NCBI RefSeq assembly: GCF_010907035.1
Contig: NZ_QUMK01000013.1
Span: 19,934 to 83,933 of the forward strand
Origin: Rhodopseudomonas sp. BR0M22
Lineage (GTDB): Bacteria; Pseudomonadota; Alphaproteobacteria; Rhizobiales; Xanthobacteraceae
DNA: 64,000 nucleotides
Reading direction: 5' to 3'
Shown: positions 18,002-27,776 of the stretch, piece after piece
Layout: each line of letters opens with the position of its first letter
Numbering within the stretch: the first letter of the stretch is position 1
The notes under the pieces: model-generated
Databases searched by the model: none
What the model was told of the DNA's origin: nothing
What the model saw: the letters and a program-made list of their open reading frames with translations, nothing else
Made by a program: the position numbers and the translations under genes

Positions 18002-19600
18002 GTGCGACAGGAGGGTGCATTTCCAGTTCCGATCGACGCCTCGCTAGTATCTGAGCCGAACCTGTCGTTTTTGGATCGAGGTGCTGGAAAGCTGATCCTT
18101 TGTTGCTGGCTCTTTGCGGCGGCCCTTGCGTGGTGCTTCCTAAGATCTTCCTACGCTGACTGGGGGAAGGATGGCGCCGCCGATCCGGTGCCTCTGATTC
18201 TTAGAATTCCAGTTATGTTGGCAATGGCGGTGCCGGCTCTGTTGCTCATCGGTAGAGATGACCGATTGGCTTGGCTGGCTGGCCTGTCGATCTCCTTGGG
18301 AACAGTTCCTCTACTGCCCTTCTTGCCGTTTCTGAGGGATTACACCCATCTGGTCGTGCTCGTCTGGTTGGTTTCCGTCTCGATTGGGGCGTTCCGGCTC
18401 GTCCCGTTGCGCTCAGTACCGCTCTGGGGAATGACTTTTCTGCTTTTTATTGCGGTCTGCGTGGTCTCGACGGTCGTTAGTTTCACGACTTTCCAGAATA
18501 TATGGCAGCTCAAGGTAGGTGTCGCTTACCTGGTGTTGTTCGGCTCCTTTGCGCTTCTGTTGTACGCGATCTCGGTTGATCCGGAAAAATCCGAGAAGCG
18601 CTTTGTGGGCTTGCTGGACGGCTTTGTTTGGGGAATCGGTGGGCAGGCAATCGTTGCCTTGGTGGCGATTCCGCTGCTTTTCTACATTCCTGTCTCGGAG
18701 GGAAACGACACGGTTTTTGGGTTTGGCTACTATGACAAATACAAATCGCTGTTGTCGGGGCCGGTCTCGCTCGGAATGCTGTTTCTCATTTCCGTGCCGT
18801 TAGTATTGCTCTGGGCTTATCGAAACGCCGTATTGCCTTGTTCCAAGGGGGGGTGGTTGTTGCCGTCGGCGGCCATCGGTTGGGCTGTTGTTGTATATTT
18901 GCAGACGATGCCATGGCTGATGATGGCGACTGGAAGTAGAACCGCGCGACTGGTTTTCCCTGTTGTGTTGTTGGCTCTGGTGTTTGCGAGCCCGGCGACA
19001 CGGCGGGTTGCTCTTTCAATGATACCATCGTCGGTCGCAGCCTACTTCGTCGGCTTTTTCTATCAATCGTTGCCGTCTGCCGTTGAAAGATTCTACACAA
19101 CGCAGGTTGATCCGAGCAGGGACATTTCGGATCGGTTTCTGTCTGTCGCCGATCGAACGCCGCTCGCCATGGACACGATCAGGAAGATGAATCATTCATC
19201 GCCTATCGCTCAGCTAATTGGTCTCGGTCCTGGAACTGGAGGATATCGTACCAGTGGATTTCCGGAGCCGCATAATTTCCTCATGAATGTTTGGGCCGAA
19301 ACGGGGTGGTTGGGTGCCGCCGTGTTGGTCGCTTTCTTCGTTTTGCTTGTGGGTGGCTTGCTCAGAAGCGCTGCAAGCGGGAGGCCGGATTCATTTGCGG
19401 CGAGAATGCTCTTGGTTGCGCTATTGGCGTTTGGCCCGGTGATTATTACTTATAATCCGTGGAATTGGGGTGTGGGTATGGGGCTTGTGCTGATGCTTTG
19501 CACGGCTGTTGTATGTTTTACGGCCCGTCGACCGCCCCTCCATATCGGAGCCAGATCATCTGCCGCACTTGGTTTGGCGGACGTCGCGCGTCGACCTTGA
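18002..19600 (+). CDS. O-antigen polymerase/ligase-like membrane protein
   Basis: A 532-residue protein with about a dozen hydrophobic segments and one long soluble loop. The loop, around residues 350-430, includes ERFYTTQVDPSRDISDRF and GLGPGTGGYRTSGFPEPHNFLM, a layout matching the periplasmic loop of Wzy polymerases and WaaL-like ligases. With Wzx in the same locus, a Wzy role is the simplest reading, but ligase cannot be excluded. It uses a GTG start preceded by AGGGAGGA. Its base composition is visibly lower in GC than the upstream genes, as is common for polymerases exchanged between strains. Confidence 0.72.
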   Translation: MRQEGAFPVPIDASLVSEPNLSFLDRGAGKLILCCWLFAAALAWCFLRSSYADWGKDGAADPVPLILRIPVMLAMAVPALLLIGRDDRLAWLAGLSISLGTVPLLPFLPFLRDYTHLVVLVWLVSVSIGAFRLVPLRSVPLWGMTFLLFIAVCVVSTVVSFTTFQNIWQLKVGVAYLVLFGSFALLLYAISVDPEKSEKRFVGLLDGFVWGIGGQAIVALVAIPLLFYIPVSEGNDTVFGFGYYDKYKSLLSGPVSLGMLFLISVPLVLLWAYRNAVLPCSKGGWLLPSAAIGWAVVVYLQTMPWLMMATGSRTARLVFPVVLLALVFASPATRRVALSMIPSSVAAYFVGFFYQSLPSAVERFYTTQVDPSRDISDRFLSVADRTPLAMDTIRKMNHSSPIAQLIGLGPGTGGYRTSGFPEPHNFLMNVWAETGWLGAAVLVAFFVLLVGGLLRSAASGRPDSFAARMLLVALLAFGPVIITYNPWNWGVGMGLVLMLCTAVVCFTARRPPLHIGARSSAALGLADVARRP

Positions 19601-19970
19601 GGGAGGGAATTCAGGACGCGCGGTGGTGTTTCATGCGCGTCTGGACATGATCTTGTTCGTTTCTCGTCGCCTTGTACGGAATTGCCGATCCCACACGCGA
19701 ATGATGGCCGGATCTTTGTGATTTAGATTTGTTCGCCTGCGATGGTCCTACGCCTTTATCGAGCTGAGGCCATCGTCGCTGGTTGAGAGCGGCGCGAGCG
19801 CGCCGGCTTGGCAACGGACGGTCGGCAGCATTCCCCAGAACAGCTATTGTTCAACCGGCGCGCCCGCCCCGATCGGAAATCCTGACTCTGGCCTCGGCTG
19901 GGTGAGTGAGTGGGGCCACACAAGTTTGAACGACCAGGATCGATCCGGTCGGCACCCCGTCACCATCCCC
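19601..19970. other. intergenic gap between convergent genes
   Basis: About 370 bp separate the end of the polysaccharide locus from the first transporter ATPase, whose genes converge here. I see no convincing open frame, no strong hairpin with a T-run and no repeat of the families found elsewhere in the window. Small frames present have no ribosome-binding site or recognisable sequence. Confidence 0.5.
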
Positions 19971-20813
<843 letters not shown>

Positions 20814-20876
20814 GGTGGTCCTACGTTCTCGAACTCGCTGAACTTGATGGTTGCGCAGTCTAAACCCCAACGACTG

Positions 20877-20979
20877 CCGTCATCGCCCGCGAAAGCGGGC
20901 AACCCAGTATTCCAGAGTGCCGATAATCCAAACGCGACGCTGCGGCGTACTGGGTCCCCGCATGCGCGGGGGATGACGG
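20877..20979. repeat. intergenic palindromic repeat 3' of binding-protein gene 1
   Basis: Outer arms CCGTCATC and GATGACGG enclose two small hairpins (GCCCGC-GAAA-GCGGGC and CCCCGC-AT-GCGGGG). Inner arms AACCCAGTA/TACTGGGT pair across the middle. The element lies between the binding-protein gene and livF of transporter 1 and would form a strong stem in the transcript. Confidence 0.8.
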
Positions 20980-21064
20980 TTGTTTGTGGTGTGGCGCCGC
21001 GGCTTCAGGCGGACGCGGCACCAATGCTGTGCTCAGCCGCGGCGTCCGCCACGGCCGCGTTAGC

Positions 21065-22345
21065 TCACCACCCGGCCCATTCCGGCTTGCGCGGCAGGTC
21101 GACGGTCTTGACCTTTTCGAGCTTGATGGTGCCCTTGGCGATCAGGTCCTTGAGGTCGCCGTCGGTCGTGCCTGACACCTTGGCGCGGTAGAGGTCGATC
21201 TTCATGGTGCCGCGGTGGTCCTTGGCGGTCCAGGTCGACGGGTTGCAGACGCCGTCCATCCCGGCCGGCACCCAGTCGGTCTTCTGATAGAAGCCCTTGG
21301 CGACGTTCTCACCGGTGGCGCCGCCGTTGTTGGCGGCCCATTCGATCGCCTCCTTCATGTACAGCGCCGAGCACACGCCGGCGACGTAGTGCACCGGCCG
21401 ATAGGCGCTGCCGCTGGGATCGGACATCTTTGAGATCGCCTCCACCGTCTTCATGCCGGGCGCGTTACCGCCCCAGGCCACGGCGGTGCGCAGCGGGAAG
21501 ATCACGCCGTCGGCGGCATCGCCGGCGGTCTTGGCGGCGTTCTCGTCCATGCCCCAGACGTTGCTCATGAACTGGACGTCGACTCCGGCCGCCTTGCAGG
21601 CCTTCATCACCGAAATGTTGGAGGCTGCGGTGTTACCGAGATAGGCGTAGTTTGCGCCCGAGCTCTTGAGGCTGAGGCACTGCGCCGAGTAGTCGCCCGG
21701 CGCCAGCGCGAACACCAGCGGCGGCAGCACTTCGAAGCCGAGCTCCTTGGCCATCGCTTCGCCGGCGGCCTTCGGAGCGTTGGGGTAGGGATGGTTGGCG
21801 CCCATGTGGACGAATTTCGGCGCGCCGGATTTGCCCTTGGCCTTCCAGTCTTCCGCGGCCCACATCAGCTCGGCGCGCAGCGCGTCGGAATAGGACGGGC
21901 CGTAGAAGAAATTGTAGGGGGCAGGCTTGGCCTTGCCGCTGGTGCCTTCCGGATCGGTCAGCGCGGCCGCGTAAGAGCCGGACAGGTCGGGGATCTTGTC
22001 GTTGGCGAGAAAGCCGGTGAGCGCTTCGGTATCGGCGGTGCCCCATCCCATGATCGCCGCGACCTTGTCGCCGCCCGACCATTTCTTGTACAGCGCGATC
22101 GCGCGCGGCACCTGGTAGCCGTAATCGTTGGTGTCGACGTTCAGCTGCTTGCCGGCGACGCCGCCGTTCTTGTTGACCCAGGCGAAGGTGTCGGCGACCG
22201 CTTGGCCGTAGGGCGTACCCACGTCCGAGGTGCCGCCCGAATAATCGGCGAGGTGGCCGATCGCGATCTGCGCCTGCGCGGTCGCGGAGGCGCCGGCGAT
22301 CACCAGCGCCAGCGCGGCGCTGCTGAGCAGGGATTTCATCGTCAT
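21065..22345 (-). CDS. HAAT-family periplasmic substrate-binding protein (transporter 1)
   Basis: A 426-residue exported binding protein of the Leu/Ile/Val-type fold. Residues 1-25 (MTMKSLLSSAALALVIAGAS, then ATAQA) form a classical signal peptide ending before QIAIGHLADYSG. The mature part carries the usual GTPYGQAVADTFAWVNKNGG opening. Paired SNVWGMDENAAK and HYVAGVCSALYMKEAI segments resemble binding proteins for aromatic or larger carboxylated substrates, but the ligand cannot be read off. The ATG has GGAGG eight bases upstream. It is encoded upstream of livF and downstream of livM in the same leftward operon. Confidence 0.9.
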   Translation of the reverse strand: MTMKSLLSSAALALVIAGASATAQAQIAIGHLADYSGGTSDVGTPYGQAVADTFAWVNKNGGVAGKQLNVDTNDYGYQVPRAIALYKKWSGGDKVAAIMGWGTADTEALTGFLANDKIPDLSGSYAAALTDPEGTSGKAKPAPYNFFYGPSYSDALRAELMWAAEDWKAKGKSGAPKFVHMGANHPYPNAPKAAGEAMAKELGFEVLPPLVFALAPGDYSAQCLSLKSSGANYAYLGNTAASNISVMKACKAAGVDVQFMSNVWGMDENAAKTAGDAADGVIFPLRTAVAWGGNAPGMKTVEAISKMSDPSGSAYRPVHYVAGVCSALYMKEAIEWAANNGGATGENVAKGFYQKTDWVPAGMDGVCNPSTWTAKDHRGTMKIDLYRAKVSGTTDGDLKDLIAKGTIKLEKVKTVDLPRKPEWAGW

Positions 22346-22402
22346 GGTGTTCTCCTCCAGTGTCGTTTTTATTGCCGTCTTGTGGTCCGTCCGTTCACGC
22401 GC

Positions 22403-23476
22403 TCAATGCGAGAACGGGTAGAGTTTCCAATACGCCTTGATCTGCCGCCAGCGGTGCGCCAGCCCATCGGGCTCGAACACCAGGAACAGGATGATGATCA
22501 AGCCGATTGCGATTTCGCGCAGGAAGGTCAGGTTGTTGTTCAGCCCCAGCGTCTGGTCGACCGCGCTGCCTTTCAGGCCGCTGCTGAGCCATTCCATCGT
22601 CTCCGGCAGCAGCACCACGAAGGCGGTGCCCATCAGCGTGCCCGAGATCGAGCCGATGCCGCCGATGATGATCATCGCCAGGAACAGGATCGAGCGCTCG
22701 ATGCCGAAGCCTTCGTTGGAGACCACCAGCTGGTAGTGCGCGTACAGCGCGCCGGCGATGCCGGCGAAGAACGCCGCGAGCGCGAACGACAGCGTGCGAT
22801 ATTTGGTGAGGTTGATGCCCATGATCTCGGCCGAGAGATAATGGTCGCGCACCGCCACCAGCGCGCGGCCGTCGCGGGTCCGCATCAGGTTGGTCACCAG
22901 GATATAGCTGACCAGGAGATACGCCAGCACGACGTAGAAATACTGCTTGTCGCCCTGCAGGACGTAGCCGAACAGCGAGAACGGATTGGCCATCGCCGGC
23001 ACCGAGCCGCCGGAGAACCATTCGGCGCGCGAGAAGAAGTCGATCAGGATGTATTGCGCCGCCAGCGTGGCGATGACGAGATACAGCCCCTTCAGCCGCG
23101 CTGCCGGCACGCCGAACACCAGCCCGACCAGCGCGGTGACGAGGCCGGCGAGCGGAATCGCGAAGAACACCGGGATCTGGAAGTGGTTGTTCAGATAAGC
23201 CGAGCTGTAGGCGCCGAGCAGGAAGAACGCGGCGTGGCCAATCGAAATCTGGCCGGTGAAGCCGACCAGGATGTTCAGCCCGAGCGCGGCGATGCCGAAG
23301 ATGCCGATCTGGATCAGGATGGTCAGCCAATAGCCCGACAGCACCAGCGGCGCGAAGCACACCAGCACCACGCCCAGGATCGCCATGTTGCGGCTGGTCT
23401 TCGTCGGGAAAATCGTGGTGTCGGCGGCGTAGGAGGTGCGGAAATCGCCGGCGGGGATCAGGGAAGCATTCGCCAT
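22403..23476 (-). CDS. livM: HAAT-family permease, LivM type (transporter 1)
   Basis: A 357-residue inner-membrane permease with about ten hydrophobic segments. It includes GLNILVGFTGQISIGHAAFFLLG and the conserved MGINLTKYRTLSFALAAFFAGIAGAL cytoplasmic coupling region, both hallmarks of LivM. The ATG at 23476 has GGAGG nine bases upstream, and I prefer it to an upstream in-frame ATG. It pairs with the LivH encoded about 160 bp upstream, across a palindromic repeat. Confidence 0.93.
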   Translation of the reverse strand: MANASLIPAGDFRTSYAADTTIFPTKTSRNMAILGVVLVCFAPLVLSGYWLTILIQIGIFGIAALGLNILVGFTGQISIGHAAFFLLGAYSSAYLNNHFQIPVFFAIPLAGLVTALVGLVFGVPAARLKGLYLVIATLAAQYILIDFFSRAEWFSGGSVPAMANPFSLFGYVLQGDKQYFYVVLAYLLVSYILVTNLMRTRDGRALVAVRDHYLSAEIMGINLTKYRTLSFALAAFFAGIAGALYAHYQLVVSNEGFGIERSILFLAMIIIGGIGSISGTLMGTAFVVLLPETMEWLSSGLKGSAVDQTLGLNNNLTFLREIAIGLIIILFLVFEPDGLAHRWRQIKAYWKLYPFSH

Positions 23477-23501
23477 CTTTAGAAGCCTCCAGCCTTCCAA
23501 A

Positions 23502-23612
23502 TCATCCTTCGACGCGCCCGGTTTCGCCCTCCGGGCTTCACCGGGCTCCTCGGGATGAGGCTGCCCTCATGGTGAGGAGCGCGGCGGCACGCCGCGCGTC
23601 TCGAACCATGAG
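23502..23612. repeat. intergenic palindromic repeat between livH and livM (transporter 1)
   Basis: Imperfect inverted repeats including GCGCGGCGGCACGCCGCGC and a CTCATGGTGAGG/CCATGAG pairing. This is the rhizobial repeat type containing the phrase ATGGTGAGGAGCGC. It interrupts the transporter 1 operon between the two permease genes. Confidence 0.65.
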
Positions 23613-23639
23613 CTGTTCTGTCTCGGTCCGCGCCTAAGC

Positions 23640-24533
23640 TCATATCCGCTCGATGTCCTTGGTGCCGAACAGGCCGTAGGGCTTGATCATCAGGATGATG
23701 ATCAGCACGTAGAACGGCGCGATTTCGTAGAGATTGCCCCAGTGCAGATATTCGCTGTCGACGTACTGGGCGATGTTCTCAAGCAAGCCGATGATGATGC
23801 CGCCGAGCACCGCGCCACCGATCGAGTCGAGGCCGCCGAGGATCGCGGCCGGAAACACTTTGATGCCGTAGGCCGACAGGCCGGACGACACGCCGTTGAC
23901 CACAGCGACGACGACGCCGGCGACCGCCGAAACGGTGGCCGAGATCGCCCAGGCCATCGCGAACACGCTCTTCACCGAAATGCCGAGCGACTGCGCGACC
24001 TGCTGGTTGAACGCGGTGGCGCGCATCGCGAGGCCGTATTTCGACACTTTGAAGAACCACGCCATGCCGATCATCATCGCGACAGAGACGACGAGGCTCA
24101 TCACATAGACGGTCTGGATCTGCAGGCCGCCGATCGAGATCGATTGGGTGGTGAAGATCTGCGGGAAGGGCTGCGGGTTGACGCCGTAGATCCACTTCAG
24201 CGCCGCCTGGAACACGGTCGACAGCGCGATCGTCACCATGATCACCGAAATGATCGGCTCGCCGATCATCGGCCGCAGCACGATGATCTGCACCGCGATG
24301 CCAAAGATGAACATGAACACCAGCGTGATCGGCATGCCGACCGAGAACGGCAGCTGATATTTCGCCAGCAGCGTCCAGCATACCCACGCGCCGATCAGCA
24401 GCAGTTCGCCCTGCGCGAAGTTGACCACCTGGGTGGCCTTGTAGATCAGCACGAAACTCATCGCGACGACGCCGTACAGCGTGCCGACCACGAGGCCGTT
24501 GACGAGCAACTGGATCAGGAGGTGCGAGTTCAT
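23640..24533 (-). CDS. livH: HAAT-family permease, LivH type (transporter 1)
   Basis: A 297-residue permease with the LivH signature LVIYKATQVVNFAQGELLLIG-like region near the N-terminus (seen as FVLIYKATQVVNFAQGE). GISVKSVFAMAWAISATVSAVAG and FPAAILGGLDSIGGAVLGGI follow in the C-terminal half. It forms the translocation channel with LivM. The start at 24533 (MNSHLLIQLLVNG) matches family length; the open frame extends upstream into a palindromic repeat and is not used. Confidence 0.94.
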   Translation of the reverse strand: MNSHLLIQLLVNGLVVGTLYGVVAMSFVLIYKATQVVNFAQGELLLIGAWVCWTLLAKYQLPFSVGMPITLVFMFIFGIAVQIIVLRPMIGEPIISVIMVTIALSTVFQAALKWIYGVNPQPFPQIFTTQSISIGGLQIQTVYVMSLVVSVAMMIGMAWFFKVSKYGLAMRATAFNQQVAQSLGISVKSVFAMAWAISATVSAVAGVVVAVVNGVSSGLSAYGIKVFPAAILGGLDSIGGAVLGGIIIGLLENIAQYVDSEYLHWGNLYEIAPFYVLIIILMIKPYGLFGTKDIERI

Positions 24534-24566
24534 CTTGCGTGACCGCCAGCGAGGGATGCCATTCTT

Positions 24567-24700
24567 CCCTCTCCCCTTGTGGGAGAGGGTGCCCGAGCGA
24601 AGCGAGGGCGGGTGAGGGGGCGTCGAGGTCGCGCGCAACCCCTCATCCGGCCGTCAATCGGGCCGATGCCGAGGCTGCCCTCTCCCACAAGGGGAGAGGG
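24567..24700. repeat. intergenic palindromic repeat between ligase and livH (transporter 1)
   Basis: Outer arms CCCTCTCCCCTTGTGGGAGA and TCTCCCACAAGGGGAGAGGG are nearly perfect inverted copies, with GGGTGAGGGGGC and CCCCTCATCC inside. The same family recurs at 37390-37522 and 56742-56890. Confidence 0.85.
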
Positions 24701-24735
24701 CGCCGCCATCGGCGCCGGCGTGAGACTCACAGCGC

Positions 24736-26667
24736 TCATTCCGCCGCCTCCGCGTGCGCGGCGCTGCCGCCGAGGTCCACTACCTTCAACGACGTCCTGA
24801 TCCGCTGCGTCGTGCCGTCCTGGAATTTGATGGTGGTGTCGACCGGGATGTCGCTCTTGCCGCCATAGATGCCGTCGATGATGTCGGCGTATTTGTCGCT
24901 GATCACGCTGCGGCGGACCTTGCGGGTGCGGGTCAGTTCGCCATCGTCGGCATCCAGTTCCTTGTAGAGCAGCAGGAAGCGGGCGATCCGCTGCGCCGGC
25001 GGCAGCGTGGCGTTGACGGTTTCGACCTCGCGGCGCAGCAGCTCGTACACTTCGGGACGGGAGGCGAGGTCCGAATAGGTGGTGAAGGCGATCCGCTTCT
25101 TCTCCGCCCATTTCGAGATGATCGAGTAGCGGATGCAGATCATCGCCGCCAGCATGTCGCGGCCGGCGCCGAGGATCACCGCCTCGGCGACGTAGGGCGA
25201 GAACTTCAGCTTGTTCTCGATGTATTGCGGTGAGAACCGTTCGCCATGCGACAGCTCGGCGAGGTCCTTGATGCGGTCGATGATGACGAGCTGGCCGGCG
25301 CCGTTGAAATAGCCGGCGTCGCCGGAATGCATCCAGCCGTCCTTGATGTCGGCGGTCGAGGCTTCCGGGTTCTTGTAGTAGCCGAGGAACATATTGGGGT
25401 GGCGTACCACCACTTCGCCGATGCCCTGGACATCCGGGTTCAGGACCTTGATCTCGATCTCGGCGCCCATCGGCACACCGGTGGTGTCGGGATCGACCGC
25501 GTCCGGCTTGTGCAGCGTGTAGGCGCCGAGCAGTTCGGTCTGCCCGTACAGCGTGCGCAGCGGCACCCCCATGGCGCGGAAGAACCGGAAGGTGTCCGGG
25601 CCGAGTGCGGCGCCGCCGGTTGCGGCTGAGCGCAGCCGCGTGAAGCCGAGCCGGTCGCGCAGCGCGCGGAACAGCACCGCGTCGGCGAACGCCGAATGCT
25701 GGCCCTGGTCGAGCGCAGCCAGCCCGGCCCTCATGCCGGCGTTGTAAAGTCGCTGCTTCAGCGGCGAGGCGTCCATCACCCGGGCACGGACGTCGGCGGC
25801 GATGCCTTCCCAGACCCTTGGCGCGAACAGCACGAAGGTGGGCGCGATCTCGCGGAAATCGTTCATCATCGTGTCGGGCTCTTCGACGAAGTTGACCTTC
25901 ATCCGGCACAGCAGCCCTTTGCCGAGTGCATAGACCTGCTCCATGATCCAGGGCAGCGGCAGTACCGAGACGTATTCGTCGTTAGGCCCCTTCGGATCGA
26001 AACTGAGATAGGTCGCGCAATGCTTGAGCACGCGCCCCGCAGCCAGCATCGCCAGCTTGGGATGCGCGGTGGTGCCCGAGGTGGTGCAGAGGATCGCGAC
26101 GTCCTCGCCTTGCGTGGCGTCGACCAGCCGGTCGTACAGGCCCGGCTCCCGGCCGGCGCGATCGCGACCCAGCTTGGCGAGCTGATCGGCCGGCAGCAGC
26201 CGCGGATCGTCGTATTTCCGCATCCCGCGCGGATCGGAATAGACGATGTGCTTCAGATGCGGCGCGCGGTCGGCGAGGCCGAGCAGTTTGTCGACCTGCT
26301 CCTCATCCTCGGCGAACACCAGCTTGGCCTCGCCGTAGTTGAGCAGATAGTCGGCCTCCTCATCGAGCACGTCGCGGTACAGACCGAGGCTGAGGCCGCC
26401 GATCGCATGCGCGGCGATTTCGGCCGCGACCCAGTCGGGCCGATTGTCGCCGATGATGCCGATCACGTCGCCGCGGTCGAGGCCGAGTTCGATCATGCCG
26501 AGCGCGAAGTCGTGCACGCGGGCCTGATAATCGGCCCAGGTGAACACCCGCCACAGCCCGAGATCCTTTTCGCGCAATGCGATATCGGTCCCGAATTCCT
26601 TTGCGTTGAGCCGCAGCAACTTCGGGAAGGTGTCGGCTGCCGCGACGCGGCCGGCATAGTCCATCAT
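24736..26667 (-). CDS. AMP-dependent acyl-CoA synthetase/ligase embedded in transporter operon
   Basis: An ANL-superfamily enzyme that activates a carboxylic acid with ATP to an acyl-AMP and transfers it to CoA. The 643-residue protein has the P-loop-like CTTSGTTAHPKLAM (usually SGTTGxPKG), TGGAALGPDTFRFF, YGQTELLGAYT, and HSGDAGYFNGAGQLVIIDRIKD for the hinge. A C-terminal lysine region (RTRKVRRSVISDKY) follows. Its length fits the long-chain fatty-acid/FadD15 group. It overlaps livG by four bases and precedes livH, so uptake and CoA activation of the same acid are probably coupled. The substrate is unknown; an aromatic or fatty acid is plausible. Confidence 0.9.
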   Translation of the reverse strand: MMDYAGRVAAADTFPKLLRLNAKEFGTDIALREKDLGLWRVFTWADYQARVHDFALGMIELGLDRGDVIGIIGDNRPDWVAAEIAAHAIGGLSLGLYRDVLDEEADYLLNYGEAKLVFAEDEEQVDKLLGLADRAPHLKHIVYSDPRGMRKYDDPRLLPADQLAKLGRDRAGREPGLYDRLVDATQGEDVAILCTTSGTTAHPKLAMLAAGRVLKHCATYLSFDPKGPNDEYVSVLPLPWIMEQVYALGKGLLCRMKVNFVEEPDTMMNDFREIAPTFVLFAPRVWEGIAADVRARVMDASPLKQRLYNAGMRAGLAALDQGQHSAFADAVLFRALRDRLGFTRLRSAATGGAALGPDTFRFFRAMGVPLRTLYGQTELLGAYTLHKPDAVDPDTTGVPMGAEIEIKVLNPDVQGIGEVVVRHPNMFLGYYKNPEASTADIKDGWMHSGDAGYFNGAGQLVIIDRIKDLAELSHGERFSPQYIENKLKFSPYVAEAVILGAGRDMLAAMICIRYSIISKWAEKKRIAFTTYSDLASRPEVYELLRREVETVNATLPPAQRIARFLLLYKELDADDGELTRTRKVRRSVISDKYADIIDGIYGGKSDIPVDTTIKFQDGTTQRIRTSLKVVDLGGSAAHAEAAE

Positions 26668-27491
26668 GCCACGCGCTCCGCCGCCGTCGGATGATCCGGC
26701 GCATCGTCAGGATCGACCAGCACCTCGTCCTCTTCGCCGAGATAAGCGCGCTTGACGTGCGGATCGGCCAGCACCTCGGCTGGATCGCCCTCGGCGATTT
26801 TGCGGCCGAAATCCAGCACCACGACGCGGTTGGAGATGTCCATCACCACGCCCATGTCGTGTTCGATCATCACCACCGTCATGCCGAACTCTTCGTTGAG
26901 GTCGACGATGTAGCGGGCCATGTCCTCCTTCTCTTCGAAGTTCATGCCGGCCATCGGCTCGTCGAGCAGGATCAGCGTTGGCTCCAGCGCCATCGCACGG
27001 GCGAGCTCGACACGCTTGCGCAGGCCGTAGGACAGGGTACCGGCGGTCGCCTTGCGCACCGACTGCAGGTCGAGAAAGTCGATGATCTCTTCGACCTTCT
27101 GGCGGTGAACGAGCTCCTCGCGGCGTGCGCCAAACCAGTACAGCGCGCCGGTCAGGAAGTTGTTTTTGAGGAGGTGGTGGCGCCCGACCATGATGTTGTC
27201 GAGCACGCTCATGTGGTGAAACAGCGCGAGATTCTGGAAGGTGCGACCGATGCCGAGCGACGCGCGGGCGTTCGGCTTCAGGCCGGTGATGTCGTGGCCA
27301 TGGTAAAACAGTTGGCCTTCGCTCGGCTGGTAGCGGCCGGAAATGCAATTGACGACGGAGGTCTTGCCGGCGCCGTTCGGTCCAATGATCGAAAACAGCT
27401 CACCGTGATTCACGGCAAAGCTCACCTCGCTCAGCGCGCGGACGCCGCCAAAGCGCAAGGAGACATTGCGCACTTCCAATGCGTGTTCCAA
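26664..27491 (-). CDS. livG: HAAT-family ABC transporter ATPase, LivG type (transporter 1)
   Basis: A 275-residue LivG-type ATPase with Walker A GPNGAGKTSVVNCI, Q-loop GRTFQNLALFHHMSVLDNIM, signature TLSYGLRKRVELARA and Walker B LILLDEPMAGMN. The LivG-specific VVMIEHDMGVVMDISNRV switch follows. A C-terminal EEDEVLVDPDDAPDHPTA tail is longer than usual. I prefer the TTG at 27491 because GGGAGG lies nine bases upstream; a GTG at 27512 would place that site inside the gene. It is the first gene of the operon, and its stop overlaps the ligase start. Confidence 0.92.
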   Translation of the reverse strand: MEHALEVRNVSLRFGGVRALSEVSFAVNHGELFSIIGPNGAGKTSVVNCISGRYQPSEGQLFYHGHDITGLKPNARASLGIGRTFQNLALFHHMSVLDNIMVGRHHLLKNNFLTGALYWFGARREELVHRQKVEEIIDFLDLQSVRKATAGTLSYGLRKRVELARAMALEPTLILLDEPMAGMNFEEKEDMARYIVDLNEEFGMTVVMIEHDMGVVMDISNRVVVLDFGRKIAEGDPAEVLADPHVKRAYLGEEDEVLVDPDDAPDHPTAAERVA

Positions 27492-27776
27492 GCCCGATTT
27501 CCTCCCGGACACCGGCCGGCGCGTTGCTCGCGCCTGGATCTGATGCCGCAGCGTTCTTTGAGGCTCGCCTTGTTGCCAGGCGATTCCGTCGCTCAGCTAA
27601 GCCTATTCTGGCGACCAGACCAACGATATTCGACTATTTGAGTTTTGGAAGAGAGACTCGACGCAAGCCTGCGGACAAAGACCGCTGTCGTTACCAGGGG
27701 ACGCTGACGAATCGGCGGATGAGCGACCGGATGCCGCAGGGACTGCGGTACTTGTCGCGTTGCAGCAATCCGTTTG

